Source of the DNA: an uncultured Acidobacteriota bacterium
GTDB lineage: Bacteria; Acidobacteriota; Terriglobia; UBA7540
Reading direction: 5' to 3'
DNA length: 31,055 nucleotides
NCBI GenBank assembly: GCA_937900045.1
Contig: CALCEB010000121.1
Coordinates: 1 to 31,055 of the forward strand
This document shows, one piece after another, positions 8,096 through 16,622 of this stretch (positions within the stretch are counted from its first letter, which is position 1; each line of letters opens with the position of its first letter). Below the pieces are notes generated by a model. The model ran no database searches and was not told the origin of the DNA. It worked only from the letters and a program-made list of their open reading frames with translations. The translations under genes and the position numbers were made by a program.

Positions 8096-10510
8096 TTAGT
8101 TTCGCAACGGCTTCCCCTTCTTTAAGATGTATTGAATTCGCTCGACGGTTTTCTTTTGCCCGCAAAGGCTGACAAAAGCCTCACGCTCCAGATCGAGCAA
8201 ATACTGCTCGGAAACCCGCTGAGCCGAGGTGAATTCGCCTCCTCCGCTGAGGACACGTGCCAAATGGGTGCCAACCGTGACGTCATGGTCGCTCAGGAAT
8301 TCCGCCCGGCGGTTTAAGTGGAGGCCCAATTTCATTTTGGCAAAGGCCGCTTTGCCCAGCACCAGAATGTCCTCGCGGGGCTTGCCGGGCCGGTAGTCCA
8401 AGCTCACCAGGTCAAGGGCGACTCGCTTCGCGTCTTCCATCAGGCGGTCACGGTTCATGGTCACGGAATCTTGCCCGGCAAGGTATCCGAGCTTCCGGGC
8501 TTCATCGGCGCTGGTCGAGACCTTGGCCATGCCGATATTCAGGAAAACCTCTTTTACGTTGATGAAGGGGTCGGCCTCGTTATCCTGAAGAACTCGATTC
8601 ACGGCGCGTATCAGCATTTCCTTGACACCGCCGCCAGCGGGGATCAGTCCCACTCCGGTCTCGACCAAGCCCATATAGGTCTCGGCGGCGGCCCGCACGC
8701 GAGAAGTGTGCAAGCACACCTCCACACCGCCCCCCAGGGTGACGCCAAAGGGAGCCGAGACGACCGGCCTTGACGCATACTTCAGCGCCATGTTGGCATT
8801 TTGGAATTGGCGAACCGCCTGATGAATTTCATCCCATTCACCTTCCTGGATGGCCATCAAGACCAACATCAGGTTAGCGCCAGCACAGAAATTGGGCGCC
8901 TGATTGCCAATCACCATCGCGTCAAAATGTTCTTTTAGCGCCTTGAGTCCGGCGTGAATCATCTGCACCGCATCGGCGCCGATGGTATTCATCTTAGTGT
9001 GGAATTCGAGGCACAGAACGCCATCGCCAAGATCGATCAGGCTGGCGCCGTCATTCCTCTTCACTTCCTTCTTGCGATCCTTCAGCGCAGCAAGAAGCAG
9101 GACGCCGGAACGCTCTTCCAAAACTTTGTGCTTGTTGCTGGCGAGATCGAAATAAAGGGTTGTTCCATCCTGCCTTTCATAGAACGATTTCTTTCCGGAA
9201 CCCAGCAATGCCTCAACCAGCGGCGGGATTGGCCGGCTTTCCTTACGCCAAGAACCAGCTATCTTTTCAACCCCCAGAGCGTCCCACAATTCAAAGACGC
9301 CACACTCCCAATTGAAACCCCACATCATGGCGTTGTCGATGGCCGTGATGTCATTGGCGATTTCAGGGACACGGTTGGCAGCATAGTGAAAAGTATCCGG
9401 TAGAAGGCGGCGATAGAAGTCTCCGGCGCGGCCCGAGTCCTGAAAGAGGGTGACAACCCGCTGCTGCACGTCTTCGACGCTCTTAACCATTTCCAGCGCC
9501 GGAAGTTTCGGCTTCTCTCTTGGATCATACTCAAAGGTGGAGAGATTCAACGTGAGAATCTCATCACCGTCCAGTCCCGAACCTTTCACTTTCTTGTAGA
9601 AGCCCTGTCGCGTCTTTTCACCAAGCAGCTTACGTTCCATCATGCTTTGAATAAAGGGCGGAATCTGGAACAGGTCGCGGCGCTCATCATCGGGAAGAGC
9701 GGATTGAAGGTTCTTGACGACATGAACCAGTACGTCCAGCCCGACCAGGTCGAGGGTCCGGAAAGTGGCCGACTTCGGAAGCCCCAGGGCCGGACCGGTG
9801 AGCGCGTCGATCTCCTCGATGGTGAAACCTTCCTCCTGCATGATCTGAAGGACGCTCAAGGTGACGAAGGTTCCGATGCGGTTGGCGATAAAGTTGGGCC
9901 GGTCCTTGGCGATCACCACACCTTTGCCTAAGACGAAATCTGCGAACCGGCTGATGGCGGCTATCAATTCGGGAAGGGTCTCTGCGGTTGGAATGACCTC
10001 TACCAACTTCATGTAGCGCGGCGGGTTGAAGAAATGGGTTCCCAGCCAATGGCGGCGGAAGTCCTCGCTGAAGCCCTGCGCAATGGAGGCGATGGAGATA
10101 CCGGAAGTGTTGGAACTGATGGCGCATCCGGGTGGCCGATGGGCTTCAACCTTGCGAAGCAGGCTCTGCTTGATTTCCAGATCTTCGGTTACCGCCTCAA
10201 TGATCCAGTCGCAATCTTTGAGCCATGCGAGGTTATCCTCAAAGTTACCGATGCTGATCAGTTGCGCCTGTTCGGAAAGAAAAAACGCGGCGGGACGGGA
10301 CTTCAAAGCGGCATCGAGTCCGGCCTGTGCCAGGCGGTTGCGAACCCGGGGATCATTCAGAGTCAGGCTCCGAACCGTCTCCTCGGGCCGGAGAGACGAT
10401 GGAACCAGATCGAGCAGAACACTGGGAATTCCGGCGTTGGCGAAATGGGCGGCGATCCGGGCGCCCATCGTGCCCGCCCCCAACACTGCGACTTTGCGAA
10501 TTTCGCGCAC
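8096..10510 (-). CDS. fadN: Bifunctional 3-hydroxyacyl-CoA dehydrogenase/enoyl-CoA hydratase (FadN-like)
   Basis: Hydrates enoyl-CoA and oxidises 3-hydroxyacyl-CoA with NAD in beta-oxidation. The 804-residue protein has the dehydrogenase first and the hydratase last, the FadN order and opposite to E. coli FadB. The NAD motif GAGTMG is at 10-15. The dehydrogenase active site shows SSNTSG and GTHFFNPP. The hydratase/crotonase domain occupies the C-terminal ~300 residues, with an oxyanion-hole segment (FCAGANL) and two candidate acid/base glutamates in GGGVEVC and MGLVETGVG. The GTG start at 10510 fits the family N-terminus and has AGGGGG just upstream. fadA and fadE follow on the same strand. 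Confidence 0.95.
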   Translation of the reverse strand: MREIRKVAVLGAGTMGARIAAHFANAGIPSVLLDLVPSSLRPEETVRSLTLNDPRVRNRLAQAGLDAALKSRPAAFFLSEQAQLISIGNFEDNLAWLKDCDWIIEAVTEDLEIKQSLLRKVEAHRPPGCAISSNTSGISIASIAQGFSEDFRRHWLGTHFFNPPRYMKLVEVIPTAETLPELIAAISRFADFVLGKGVVIAKDRPNFIANRIGTFVTLSVLQIMQEEGFTIEEIDALTGPALGLPKSATFRTLDLVGLDVLVHVVKNLQSALPDDERRDLFQIPPFIQSMMERKLLGEKTRQGFYKKVKGSGLDGDEILTLNLSTFEYDPREKPKLPALEMVKSVEDVQQRVVTLFQDSGRAGDFYRRLLPDTFHYAANRVPEIANDITAIDNAMMWGFNWECGVFELWDALGVEKIAGSWRKESRPIPPLVEALLGSGKKSFYERQDGTTLYFDLASNKHKVLEERSGVLLLAALKDRKKEVKRNDGASLIDLGDGVLCLEFHTKMNTIGADAVQMIHAGLKALKEHFDAMVIGNQAPNFCAGANLMLVLMAIQEGEWDEIHQAVRQFQNANMALKYASRPVVSAPFGVTLGGGVEVCLHTSRVRAAAETYMGLVETGVGLIPAGGGVKEMLIRAVNRVLQDNEADPFINVKEVFLNIGMAKVSTSADEARKLGYLAGQDSVTMNRDRLMEDAKRVALDLVSLDYRPGKPREDILVLGKAAFAKMKLGLHLNRRAEFLSDHDVTVGTHLARVLSGGGEFTSAQRVSEQYLLDLEREAFVSLCGQKKTVERIQYILKKGKPLRN

Positions 10511-10710
10511 AAATGCCCCCTTTTCTCGTGGAGGATCGTTGCCTTGGCATTATGAGCGACGGCTTGGGAAGTGGTCAAGCGATGCGGACAGTGAGCAGTG
10601 GGGCATTTTCGCCGTTACAGTCGCCAAAACGTACCACTACTGGACAGTGATTTGGGTGCTCCCCAACTAAAAGCTTGCCCTCTCTGGCGCCTCTGCTAAG
10701 ATTGTGTCCG

Positions 10711-10890
10711 ATGATAGTTCGCACTCCGGCTCGCGTTGTTAACGTCGCCTCCGTTACCCATCGTAGTCCCTTCCGCTATCCGGGAGGAAGGACTTGGCTG
10801 GTCTCGTATGTGCGGCAGTGGATGCGAAGCTTAGCAAATCGCCCATTGGAGTTTGCGGAGCTGTTGGCCGGTGGCATGGTTGGCCGGTGA
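10711..10890 (+). pseudogene. Truncated DNA adenine methylase (Dam/D12 class) N-terminal fragment
   Basis: About 60 codons encode SPFRYPGGRTWLVSYVRQW followed by LEFAELLAGG. In intact D12-class N6-adenine methyltransferases this is the S-adenosylmethionine-binding N-terminus, usually PFRYPGGKTWLVP... then VEPFAGGG. A stop comes five codons after the AGG motif, and no downstream frame continues the enzyme: there is no DPPY catalytic motif and no target-recognition domain. It is therefore a 3'-deleted remnant with no expected activity. It sits beside restriction-like genes, which suggests decay of a former restriction-modification locus. Identification is from motif memory, and the start is uncertain (an alternative ATG is at 10675). 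Confidence 0.65.
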
Positions 10891-10921
10891 GCCACCCTTT
10901 TCTTGAGGAGCTGCCATTCAT

Positions 10922-11239
10922 ATGAAAACGAGCGCAAAGCTTGCCGAGTTGAGGAATCTTCAGAACAGGGCTGACACTCTTCGCAAGGAACTTGGGACCA
11001 GTCGCCCCGGCGAGGTCACTTTTCTTGCCTCATGCAACGGAATGGGCGATGACATCGTAGTTGTCGAGGCTGATGGCCTCGGAGGAGCCACAACAAGTGT
11101 CGTGGTGGGAAACTATCCGGTGGATTACCTGACCAAATTTGAGAGGTCTTTCCCGAGCGAGCGCGAGGCTGAGGCGGCAGCCGAAGAGATCGCTTTCAAC
11201 GGGATTTCACCGACCGATATCTTGGGAGACCCGACGTAG
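10922..11239 (+). CDS. Hypothetical protein, 105 residues
   Basis: Not recognised. The protein starts with a charged, probably helical segment (about 1-25). A beta-rich core follows, with short hydrophobic strands (EVTFLAS, DIVVVEA, TSVVVGNY), then an acidic, alanine-rich helix and an IxPTDIL tail. There is no signal peptide and no membrane segment. GAGGAG lies about 11 bases before the ATG, a longish spacing. It begins 31 bp after the truncated methylase on the same strand and may have been its operon partner. The downstream gene points towards it from the opposite strand. Function cannot be assigned. Confidence 0.6.
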   Translation: MKTSAKLAELRNLQNRADTLRKELGTSRPGEVTFLASCNGMGDDIVVVEADGLGGATTSVVVGNYPVDYLTKFERSFPSEREAEAAAEEIAFNGISPTDILGDPT

Positions 11240-11438
11240 CTCCGTTATTTGATGGTACTGGAATACTCGCGGGCGGCGTAGACATTGCCGTCCATGTCTG
11301 CGCCCGGGTTACAGACCTCTGCTTCCCCCCAGAATTCAGATGTTAGCGGCAAGGAAGAACCCGGCTTGCTCAGGGGTGCCGACATGAAAACCAATGTCGG
11401 TGCCACCCGCGGAGCCGTCCCAATGTTAGACGACGCCT

Positions 11439-12545
11439 TCATTCCTCCGCCCCTTCCTCGTAGTCGTCGAGAACAGTCTCCTTGAGGTGGGCCAGGTTTG
11501 GCTGCGCAGCCAATTCACGCAAGCTGTCGTACGACAAGTAAGTGCAGCTCTCCGAAAGCGGCCCGCGCTCCAGCAGCGAGAAGACCGGGCGCCTGAGTTC
11601 CTGCAGGACCTTTTCCCTCCTTCCGACCGGCGCAACGATGTGGAGCCTGATGTCCATGTTCGGCTGAAGTGCGAGGAGGTCAGCCATTCGAAGGATTCCA
11701 GAGTACACCGAAGTCGTATGCTCAACTTCGAACGCCCGACGGATCGACCTGCCCTTGAGCCAGAGGACGTCGATCTGTTCAATCGTTTTCAGAGTAATCT
11801 CATCGTAGTTGAGGGGCAGTCGCTCCAATGGAGGCGAATGATCGCCCTTCCACTCGGCCGTCACGGCTGCACGATCTGAACGAGGGAGCCAGACTTGCAT
11901 GCCCATCCGGGAACCGATCTCCGCCAAGAGTGCCTGGATCTGAAAGGACTCCCGGACTTCTCCTTGAGCCGGTGTCGGGCTTCTGTCTTCATCGTCGCCA
12001 TTCTCTGGAACACTGACGGCAACGTCTTTGTCGACGCGCCGAACGCGATGCGTGGAGAGCTTTCGAAAGTCGGCGGGATCCACCGGATACGTCTTGCCTC
12101 CTCGCGCCTGTTCAATGAGCAGGGTTTCCAGGAATCGCCCATCATCTTCCGAAAGCTGTACGAGACTTGTGCGAACGTGCCCGGTCCAAGTGGGCGTTCC
12201 CCGGGTCTGGCCCCTTGTATACGAAAGCTGTTTCCAAACCGCGTCCTCATAAATGGGAATAGCTTTGTCCACAGATAGCCACACGTGAGTCTGAACTCGA
12301 AACCGAACTACGAAGGGATCGTCGCTTGAATAGAAAATCGGCGCGGTGTCTTGAAAAGGGCCTTGCAGCACTTCCAAGACACCAAACCAGCGCGACAGCT
12401 TTGTCATGTAGCATAGAAGTTTATCTCCCGGCTGAACCCGTTCTGCAGCATTCTTGTGCCGCAGCCTGAAGCCGGATATACACCGGTTCGAGCGGGCAAA
12501 CGCCTCGTAGGTTTCGGGGCTAAAGAGATCCAGGAAGTAGCTCAT
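11439..12545 (-). CDS. EVE-like domain protein fused to a PD-(D/E)XK nuclease-like domain
   Basis: A 368-residue cytoplasmic protein. The N-terminus (MSYFLDLFSPETYEAF ... GDKLLCYMTK ... WFGVLEV, about 1-110) resembles PUA-like EVE domains, which bind modified bases and often act as readers in modification-dependent restriction. After an acidic linker (180-200), the C-terminus has IDVLW (Asp259) followed by AFEVEHTTS (Glu273, Glu275). That spacing recalls restriction-endonuclease-fold proteins with a FEVEHT signature. A type IV-style restriction factor is the inferred role. GGAGG six bases upstream fixes the ATG at 12545. It sits among a methylase remnant and other accessory genes. Both domain calls are by eye and need profile searches. 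Confidence 0.6.
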   Translation of the reverse strand: MSYFLDLFSPETYEAFARSNRCISGFRLRHKNAAERVQPGDKLLCYMTKLSRWFGVLEVLQGPFQDTAPIFYSSDDPFVVRFRVQTHVWLSVDKAIPIYEDAVWKQLSYTRGQTRGTPTWTGHVRTSLVQLSEDDGRFLETLLIEQARGGKTYPVDPADFRKLSTHRVRRVDKDVAVSVPENGDDEDRSPTPAQGEVRESFQIQALLAEIGSRMGMQVWLPRSDRAAVTAEWKGDHSPPLERLPLNYDEITLKTIEQIDVLWLKGRSIRRAFEVEHTTSVYSGILRMADLLALQPNMDIRLHIVAPVGRREKVLQELRRPVFSLLERGPLSESCTYLSYDSLRELAAQPNLAHLKETVLDDYEEGAEE

Positions 12546-12703
12546 TTGTCCCCTCCGACAGCCGTAGGTGGCGCCTACATGAATTTTGATGTATGCGAAA
12601 GTCTGAGCCGGCGCCCACAGTCAATCCGTACTTTGATTGAGTTTGGCTTTGTGGCCGAAGAAAGAACTCACGAACAGCAAGGAGCTAACCGTGGGTGACA
12701 CCG

Positions 12704-13483
12704 TCATTCCGCGAGAGCGGCGACGTACTGGTCACGCTCGGACCACACGGCCGGAATGACGCGATAAGCATGCAACGCTTCGATCACGTCCCCGCCGATT
12801 GGCTGCTCATGATCGTTCAGAAAGGCGTAAGCTTCACCCTCTTGCGCCGAATCGCCGGCGCGGGCCGCGCGTGTATCGCTGAGAGTCCAGAGATAGTTGA
12901 AAATATTCTCTCTCTTGGGGGCGGCAATCGCCTGCAAAATCCGCTCCGGGCGCTGGCGTGACTTTGGGATCAAGAAATCCACGCCGTGATCGTAGCCGCT
13001 CTTGCCCGCCAGCTTCACCCTGGCCGTGTAGCGAACGTCATGGCTGTCGAGGAAGGCGCGCACGTCTTCAAAGAAGAAGCTGGCCACCCGTGACTGGGCC
13101 ATTACGAACATGTCATTGACGGCCAGCATCGCCTGAATCAGAGAATGTAGCCGCTGCCCAAGATTCTTGGCCGAGGCCTCGACGATCAACTGATTGTTTT
13201 CCACACGCACACCGAGACCGTTGAGCACACTCTCCAAGACCATCTTCCGTTTTGGGGTGTCTACTTCAAGCCCGCTCGTTCTCAGGTCGGAAAGGATATA
13301 CCCATCGTCGGATAGAACGATGTTTCCATTCTTGCGTATGGCATACACCTGAAGGTGGTCGTTGTGGCGGTCGAGGAAGGGACTGGTCAGCTCGCAGGCT
13401 CCGCCCACAGCTTCCACGGAAAGCCCCTGGCGAAGCCAATCCACGTAGGAATCAATCAGCTTTTGGCACTCGTCCCGGTTCAC
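12704..13483 (-). CDS. DUF1828/DUF1829 domain protein
   Basis: A 259-residue cytoplasmic protein of unknown function. The N-terminal half (CELTSPFLDRHNDHLQVY ... IVLSDDGYILSDL) fits DUF1828. The C-terminal half (YDHGVDFLIPKS ... PERILQAI ... AYAFLND) fits DUF1829. Both assignments are from memory of the families. Such proteins occur in mobile and defence-rich regions, but I know of no established activity. The GTG start overlaps the stop of the upstream gene by four bases (GTGA), so the two are translationally coupled and probably act together. The 3' end runs into a REP-like sequence (GTCATTCCGCGAGAGCGG) that supplies its stop codon. Confidence 0.75.
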   Translation of the reverse strand: MNRDECQKLIDSYVDWLRQGLSVEAVGGACELTSPFLDRHNDHLQVYAIRKNGNIVLSDDGYILSDLRTSGLEVDTPKRKMVLESVLNGLGVRVENNQLIVEASAKNLGQRLHSLIQAMLAVNDMFVMAQSRVASFFFEDVRAFLDSHDVRYTARVKLAGKSGYDHGVDFLIPKSRQRPERILQAIAAPKRENIFNYLWTLSDTRAARAGDSAQEGEAYAFLNDHEQPIGGDVIEALHAYRVIPAVWSERDQYVAALAE

Positions 13484-13914
13484 GCGATGACCCCCTGAAC
13501 TGGAGGAGGTGATTCAATCTTGCAGTAGCCACAGAAGTCGTGAAGTGTTTTCCCTGGATCACTGAGCAGAGTGAACGTCTTGGGGTCCGCCGGGTAAGCC
13601 CACTTGTCATCGTAACCCTCTTTGAACAAGTGTACATGGGCGCCCGAAAGCCGCACACCATCCGGATTCGTATGGGGCGCTCCGTCCACATCGAGCCGGA
13701 CAAGAACGACAGTGGCGCGCACCCGGTTCTGGAATTTCAGTTTCGACAGCCGGAGCGTTCCTCGCCAAATGTCGAGCAAGAATTTCTCTCGATCATTGGA
13801 ATCTGCGAGCTCGTAAGTGTCGTCCGCTCCCGGCGGAATCGTGATGGTCGCCGGAGGGCGGACAAAGTGTTTCGCCATTTGCATGAGCTGGTCGGCTTCA
13901 GCCTGAGTCAGCAT
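13480..13914 (-). CDS. DUF6978-like hypothetical protein, coupled to the DUF1828/1829 gene
   Basis: A 144-residue soluble protein. The most conserved-looking stretch contains FLLDIWRG, KFQNR, VRLDVDG, PHTNPDG and HVHLFKEGYDDKWA. These are rich in Asp, His and Glu, as in a catalytic or metal site. It resembles what I recall as DUF6978, but I am not certain of that name. The start at 13914 (MLTQAEADQLM) is chosen over 13956, whose extra residues look non-native. It is the first gene of a two-gene unit, and its stop overlaps the next start. A toxin-antitoxin, nuclease or defence role is possible; no function is established. Confidence 0.65.
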   Translation of the reverse strand: MLTQAEADQLMQMAKHFVRPPATITIPPGADDTYELADSNDREKFLLDIWRGTLRLSKLKFQNRVRATVVLVRLDVDGAPHTNPDGVRLSGAHVHLFKEGYDDKWAYPADPKTFTLLSDPGKTLHDFCGYCKIESPPPVQGVIA

Positions 13915-14041
13915 AGCTTGAGAGTTCCTGCCGTGGCGCTGACAGGAGCATAGCATTCGCTTGGCCGCGCGCGTTAGAACTTTTTCCCCGCACGGCTCCC
14001 GATGATACCTCCCTAAATGGCCGAAGGGCTAGCCCGGAGCT

Positions 14042-14138
14042 GGTAGCGCAGAGTTTCGCTTCCCAGAAACTCTGCGGCTTCTTGCCCCGTGCCGACCCAA
14101 AAACCGCAGAGTTTGAAAATCACAAACTCTGCGCTACC
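14042..14138. repeat. BIME-like palindromic repeat, family 2
   Basis: GGTAGCGCAGAGTTT at the left and AAACTCTGCGCTACC at the right are perfect inverted copies. Each end forms its own inner hairpin (AGAGTTT/AAACTCT). The right end overlaps the last codons of the sialidase gene and supplies its TAG stop. Confidence 0.85.
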
Positions 14139-15231
14139 GCTTTTGGGCTGTTTGCGGGTGGCCTCTGGATTCGGCCAGCGATTCCGCCGCCGCGGGATCA
14201 ATCGCGACATGCTTAATGCGCAGGCGATTCCAGGTGTAAGTGATGTGCAGTTTTCCGTCACCCGTCTGGATGATGGCAGGATAGGAAAACTCGCCAGGAC
14301 CAGACTCAATGGTGAGCGGCGCAGTCCAGGATTTTCCATCGTCGAAGGAGAAGGCGAGATTCAATGGGCTGCGATTGCGCCGGGTATTGTTGTAAGCCAA
14401 GGCCACGGCGCCATCTTTCAACTTCACGGCATCGATGCCGCTATTGGGGTTGGGCAAGGACGTATCGAGCGGGGTGCTCCAATTTTTCCCATCGTCCTTG
14501 GATGTGGACTCGGCAATCCAGCCGATATCGTGGCTTGAGCGAACCAGCATTCGCTCTTCGCCGTTGTTCATCTGCCAGATCGTGGGTTGGATGATGCCAT
14601 GATGCCAGCCCGGCATCTTGATGGGCCCAATTTTTTGCCAGGTTGAACCGTCATCGGTGCTTCGATCCACCCAACAGATCCAGCTCCAGGCCGTCTCGAC
14701 CGACGTTCCCGCCAGAATCGTGCCATCGGCCAGAGTCACAGGCTTATCCTTTGCCGGCCCCAAGATGCCATCCGGCAAATATTGAATGGCGCTCCACTGA
14801 ACTCCATCCCCGCTTGTGCGGTAAGCCCCCTTCCAAGCCTTGGGGCTGGACCCATACTTGAAAAACAACCATATCTTTCCATCCCGGGCTGCAAAAAGCA
14901 CCGGATTCCAGCAGGGAATGCCGGGCTTGCGGGCAAGAACTTGAGGCGTGGACCACTCACCGTCGTGCCGGATGGCGCCCCAGATGGCGACGCTCCGGTC
15001 GCCTTCCCGCGCTCCGCCAAACCATGCCGCCAGCAAGTCCCCATCCGGAAGCTCGATGAGTGTTGAGGCGTGACACTGCGCGAACGGAGCACGCTTGAAA
15101 ATGAATTCCGAGACCAGCATGGGGGCATGGGGGAAATGCTGGATGGGTTGGTTGGCTGGACGGCAGGCCGGAAGGCTAATCGCAATCCACAACAAGGTCA
15201 GAATCGAAAGGGAGCTTCGCCAGTTCGTCAT
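14134..15231 (-). CDS. Exo-alpha-sialidase family (BNR/Asp-box) lipoprotein
   Basis: A 365-residue six-bladed beta-propeller of the sialidase superfamily. A signal peptide with a lipobox (SLPAC, lipid-modified Cys23) predicts membrane anchoring outside the cytoplasm. At least four Asp-box-like turns are visible (SGDGVQW, STDDGSTW, SKDDGKNW, SFDDGKSW). The early motif HASTLIELPDGDLLAAWFGG is typical of the BNR_2 group common in Acidobacteria and Planctomycetes. Members act on sialic acid or other glycans, and the substrate here is unknown. No strong ribosome site precedes the ATG. The TAG stop lies inside the family 2 repeat, so the last residues may be repeat-derived. Confidence 0.85.
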   Translation of the reverse strand: MTNWRSSLSILTLLWIAISLPACRPANQPIQHFPHAPMLVSEFIFKRAPFAQCHASTLIELPDGDLLAAWFGGAREGDRSVAIWGAIRHDGEWSTPQVLARKPGIPCWNPVLFAARDGKIWLFFKYGSSPKAWKGAYRTSGDGVQWSAIQYLPDGILGPAKDKPVTLADGTILAGTSVETAWSWICWVDRSTDDGSTWQKIGPIKMPGWHHGIIQPTIWQMNNGEERMLVRSSHDIGWIAESTSKDDGKNWSTPLDTSLPNPNSGIDAVKLKDGAVALAYNNTRRNRSPLNLAFSFDDGKSWTAPLTIESGPGEFSYPAIIQTGDGKLHITYTWNRLRIKHVAIDPAAAESLAESRGHPQTAQKR

Positions 15232-15317
15232 GCGTTGCCAAGCTATGCTACGTCACAATTGTGTGAAAGGTTCGCCTTCCCTGCCCCAACTTCGAAGGCA
15301 TCACGGCTGGGGGCGAC

Positions 15318-16622
15318 TCAAAGGTGAGGGAAGTCCGTCTGGCAGTTGTTTCCGAAGGTGAAAGAATTAACGGTGATGCCTTTAGAGGTGGGGTAAAGGT
15401 CCACCACATGAGAGCCGAACTCTGGATTCTGCACCAGATAGTACATGCGCGGGGCCCGCACTTCGATGTAAGAGTGGCCCTGCGAGTCAAGCCGCACATC
15501 GACGCCTTTGTTTTGCGCCGTCAAATCCTTCCCGTCCTGGCGGATGTAGAGCCGCTGCGGATGGCCGTGAGAAACGTTCAGGACCGCGTAGAGTTCGCGA
15601 GCGTGATAGCGCATTTCCAGGCGGTCCGTGAACGCGCCTTTCTTGGGCTTGCCGCGATAAATCATTCCATTTTTGTCAGTCTCCCAACGCCCGGAAACCA
15701 CTGCCTTGCCATCCTGCACGTCACCCGGCATCTTGTAACCCAAAGTTTTACCATTGTGGTATCCCTCCGGATTGGCTAGGATGCCGCGTCCGTACCAATT
15801 CCCAACATACATTTCTTCCGTGGGGATTCCGCAATCCGGCCCGAAGGCGCTCTTTTCCGCGGGGATCGTGTAGCTTGCAGGAAACTTCAAGCCGGGATGC
15901 GCCTCCAAGAGCAGCATCTGGATTGCCTTTTCCATGGCGTCATCGCCGCCTTCACCGGAGCGATTGAAGCGAACCACGCCTTGAGCGTCGATCAGGAAGC
16001 GGTTCGGCCAGGTTGAATTGTGATAGGCATTCCAGATTTGGAATTGGTCATCCACTACAATGGGATAAGGCAGGCCAAAACGCTTGACCGCCACACGAAC
16101 ATTTTGAACCGGATAAGCGATGTCAAACTCCGGGTCATGGACTCCAATAATCTCGAACCCATAGCGATGATAGCGCGCATACCATTTCTTGTTTGTGGCG
16201 AATGTACGGATGCAATTGATGCACGTGTACTCCCAGAAGTCGATGAGGACAACCTTGCCGCGAAGCTTTTGCATGGTGAGCGGCGGGGAATTGATCCATG
16301 TCACGCCTTCTGAGAAACCGGGCTGCGGTTGGTTTTGATTCGGGCCTTGGTTCTGGGACGGCATGGCGGGAGGGCCACCTTCCGTTGGGGCGCGTCCAGG
16401 GCTTGGCAAGGATCCAGGCCCGAGCCCCCCTTGCGAAGTCGGGCCGCCGACACCGTTGGGATTTGCAAAAGCCTGGGCGGGCGTAGGAAATTCCGGAGCG
16501 CGGAAATGAGTGACGTTCAGTTCCCCAGCAGCGAAGGATTGCGCCCGCGCAGCCATCGGCACAAGTTGCGACGCCAACACCCAGCCAAGAACGACCGCCG
16601 GCAACTTCATACACCTCTTCAT
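15318..16622 (-). CDS. Secreted thioredoxin-like protein with DipZ-type C-terminal domain
   Basis: A 434-residue exported protein. A signal peptide ends at about ARA-Q28. A Pro/Gly/Gln-rich low-complexity linker (about 45-105) precedes a thioredoxin-like domain with a CINC redox motif (Cys134, Cys137) in FWEYTCINCIRTF. The segment VAVKRFGLPYPIVVDD and a WPNRFLIDAQG cis-Pro region follow. The C-terminal ~180 residues look like the beta-sandwich found after the redox domain in DipZ-like proteins. A periplasmic thiol-disulfide role is likely; the partner is unknown. AGGAGG seven bases upstream fixes the ATG at 16622. The membrane CcdA-like part of true DipZ is absent. Confidence 0.87.
   Translation of the reverse strand: MKRCMKLPAVVLGWVLASQLVPMAARAQSFAAGELNVTHFRAPEFPTPAQAFANPNGVGGPTSQGGLGPGSLPSPGRAPTEGGPPAMPSQNQGPNQNQPQPGFSEGVTWINSPPLTMQKLRGKVVLIDFWEYTCINCIRTFATNKKWYARYHRYGFEIIGVHDPEFDIAYPVQNVRVAVKRFGLPYPIVVDDQFQIWNAYHNSTWPNRFLIDAQGVVRFNRSGEGGDDAMEKAIQMLLLEAHPGLKFPASYTIPAEKSAFGPDCGIPTEEMYVGNWYGRGILANPEGYHNGKTLGYKMPGDVQDGKAVVSGRWETDKNGMIYRGKPKKGAFTDRLEMRYHARELYAVLNVSHGHPQRLYIRQDGKDLTAQNKGVDVRLDSQGHSYIEVRAPRMYYLVQNPEFGSHVVDLYPTSKGITVNSFTFGNNCQTDFPHL

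Noticed and set aside
11379..11400. CCGACAT/ATGTCGG inverted repeat between the orphan ORF and the EVE-like gene
   Set aside because: Only seven bases of stem, no T-tract and no second copy; too weak to call a terminator or operator.
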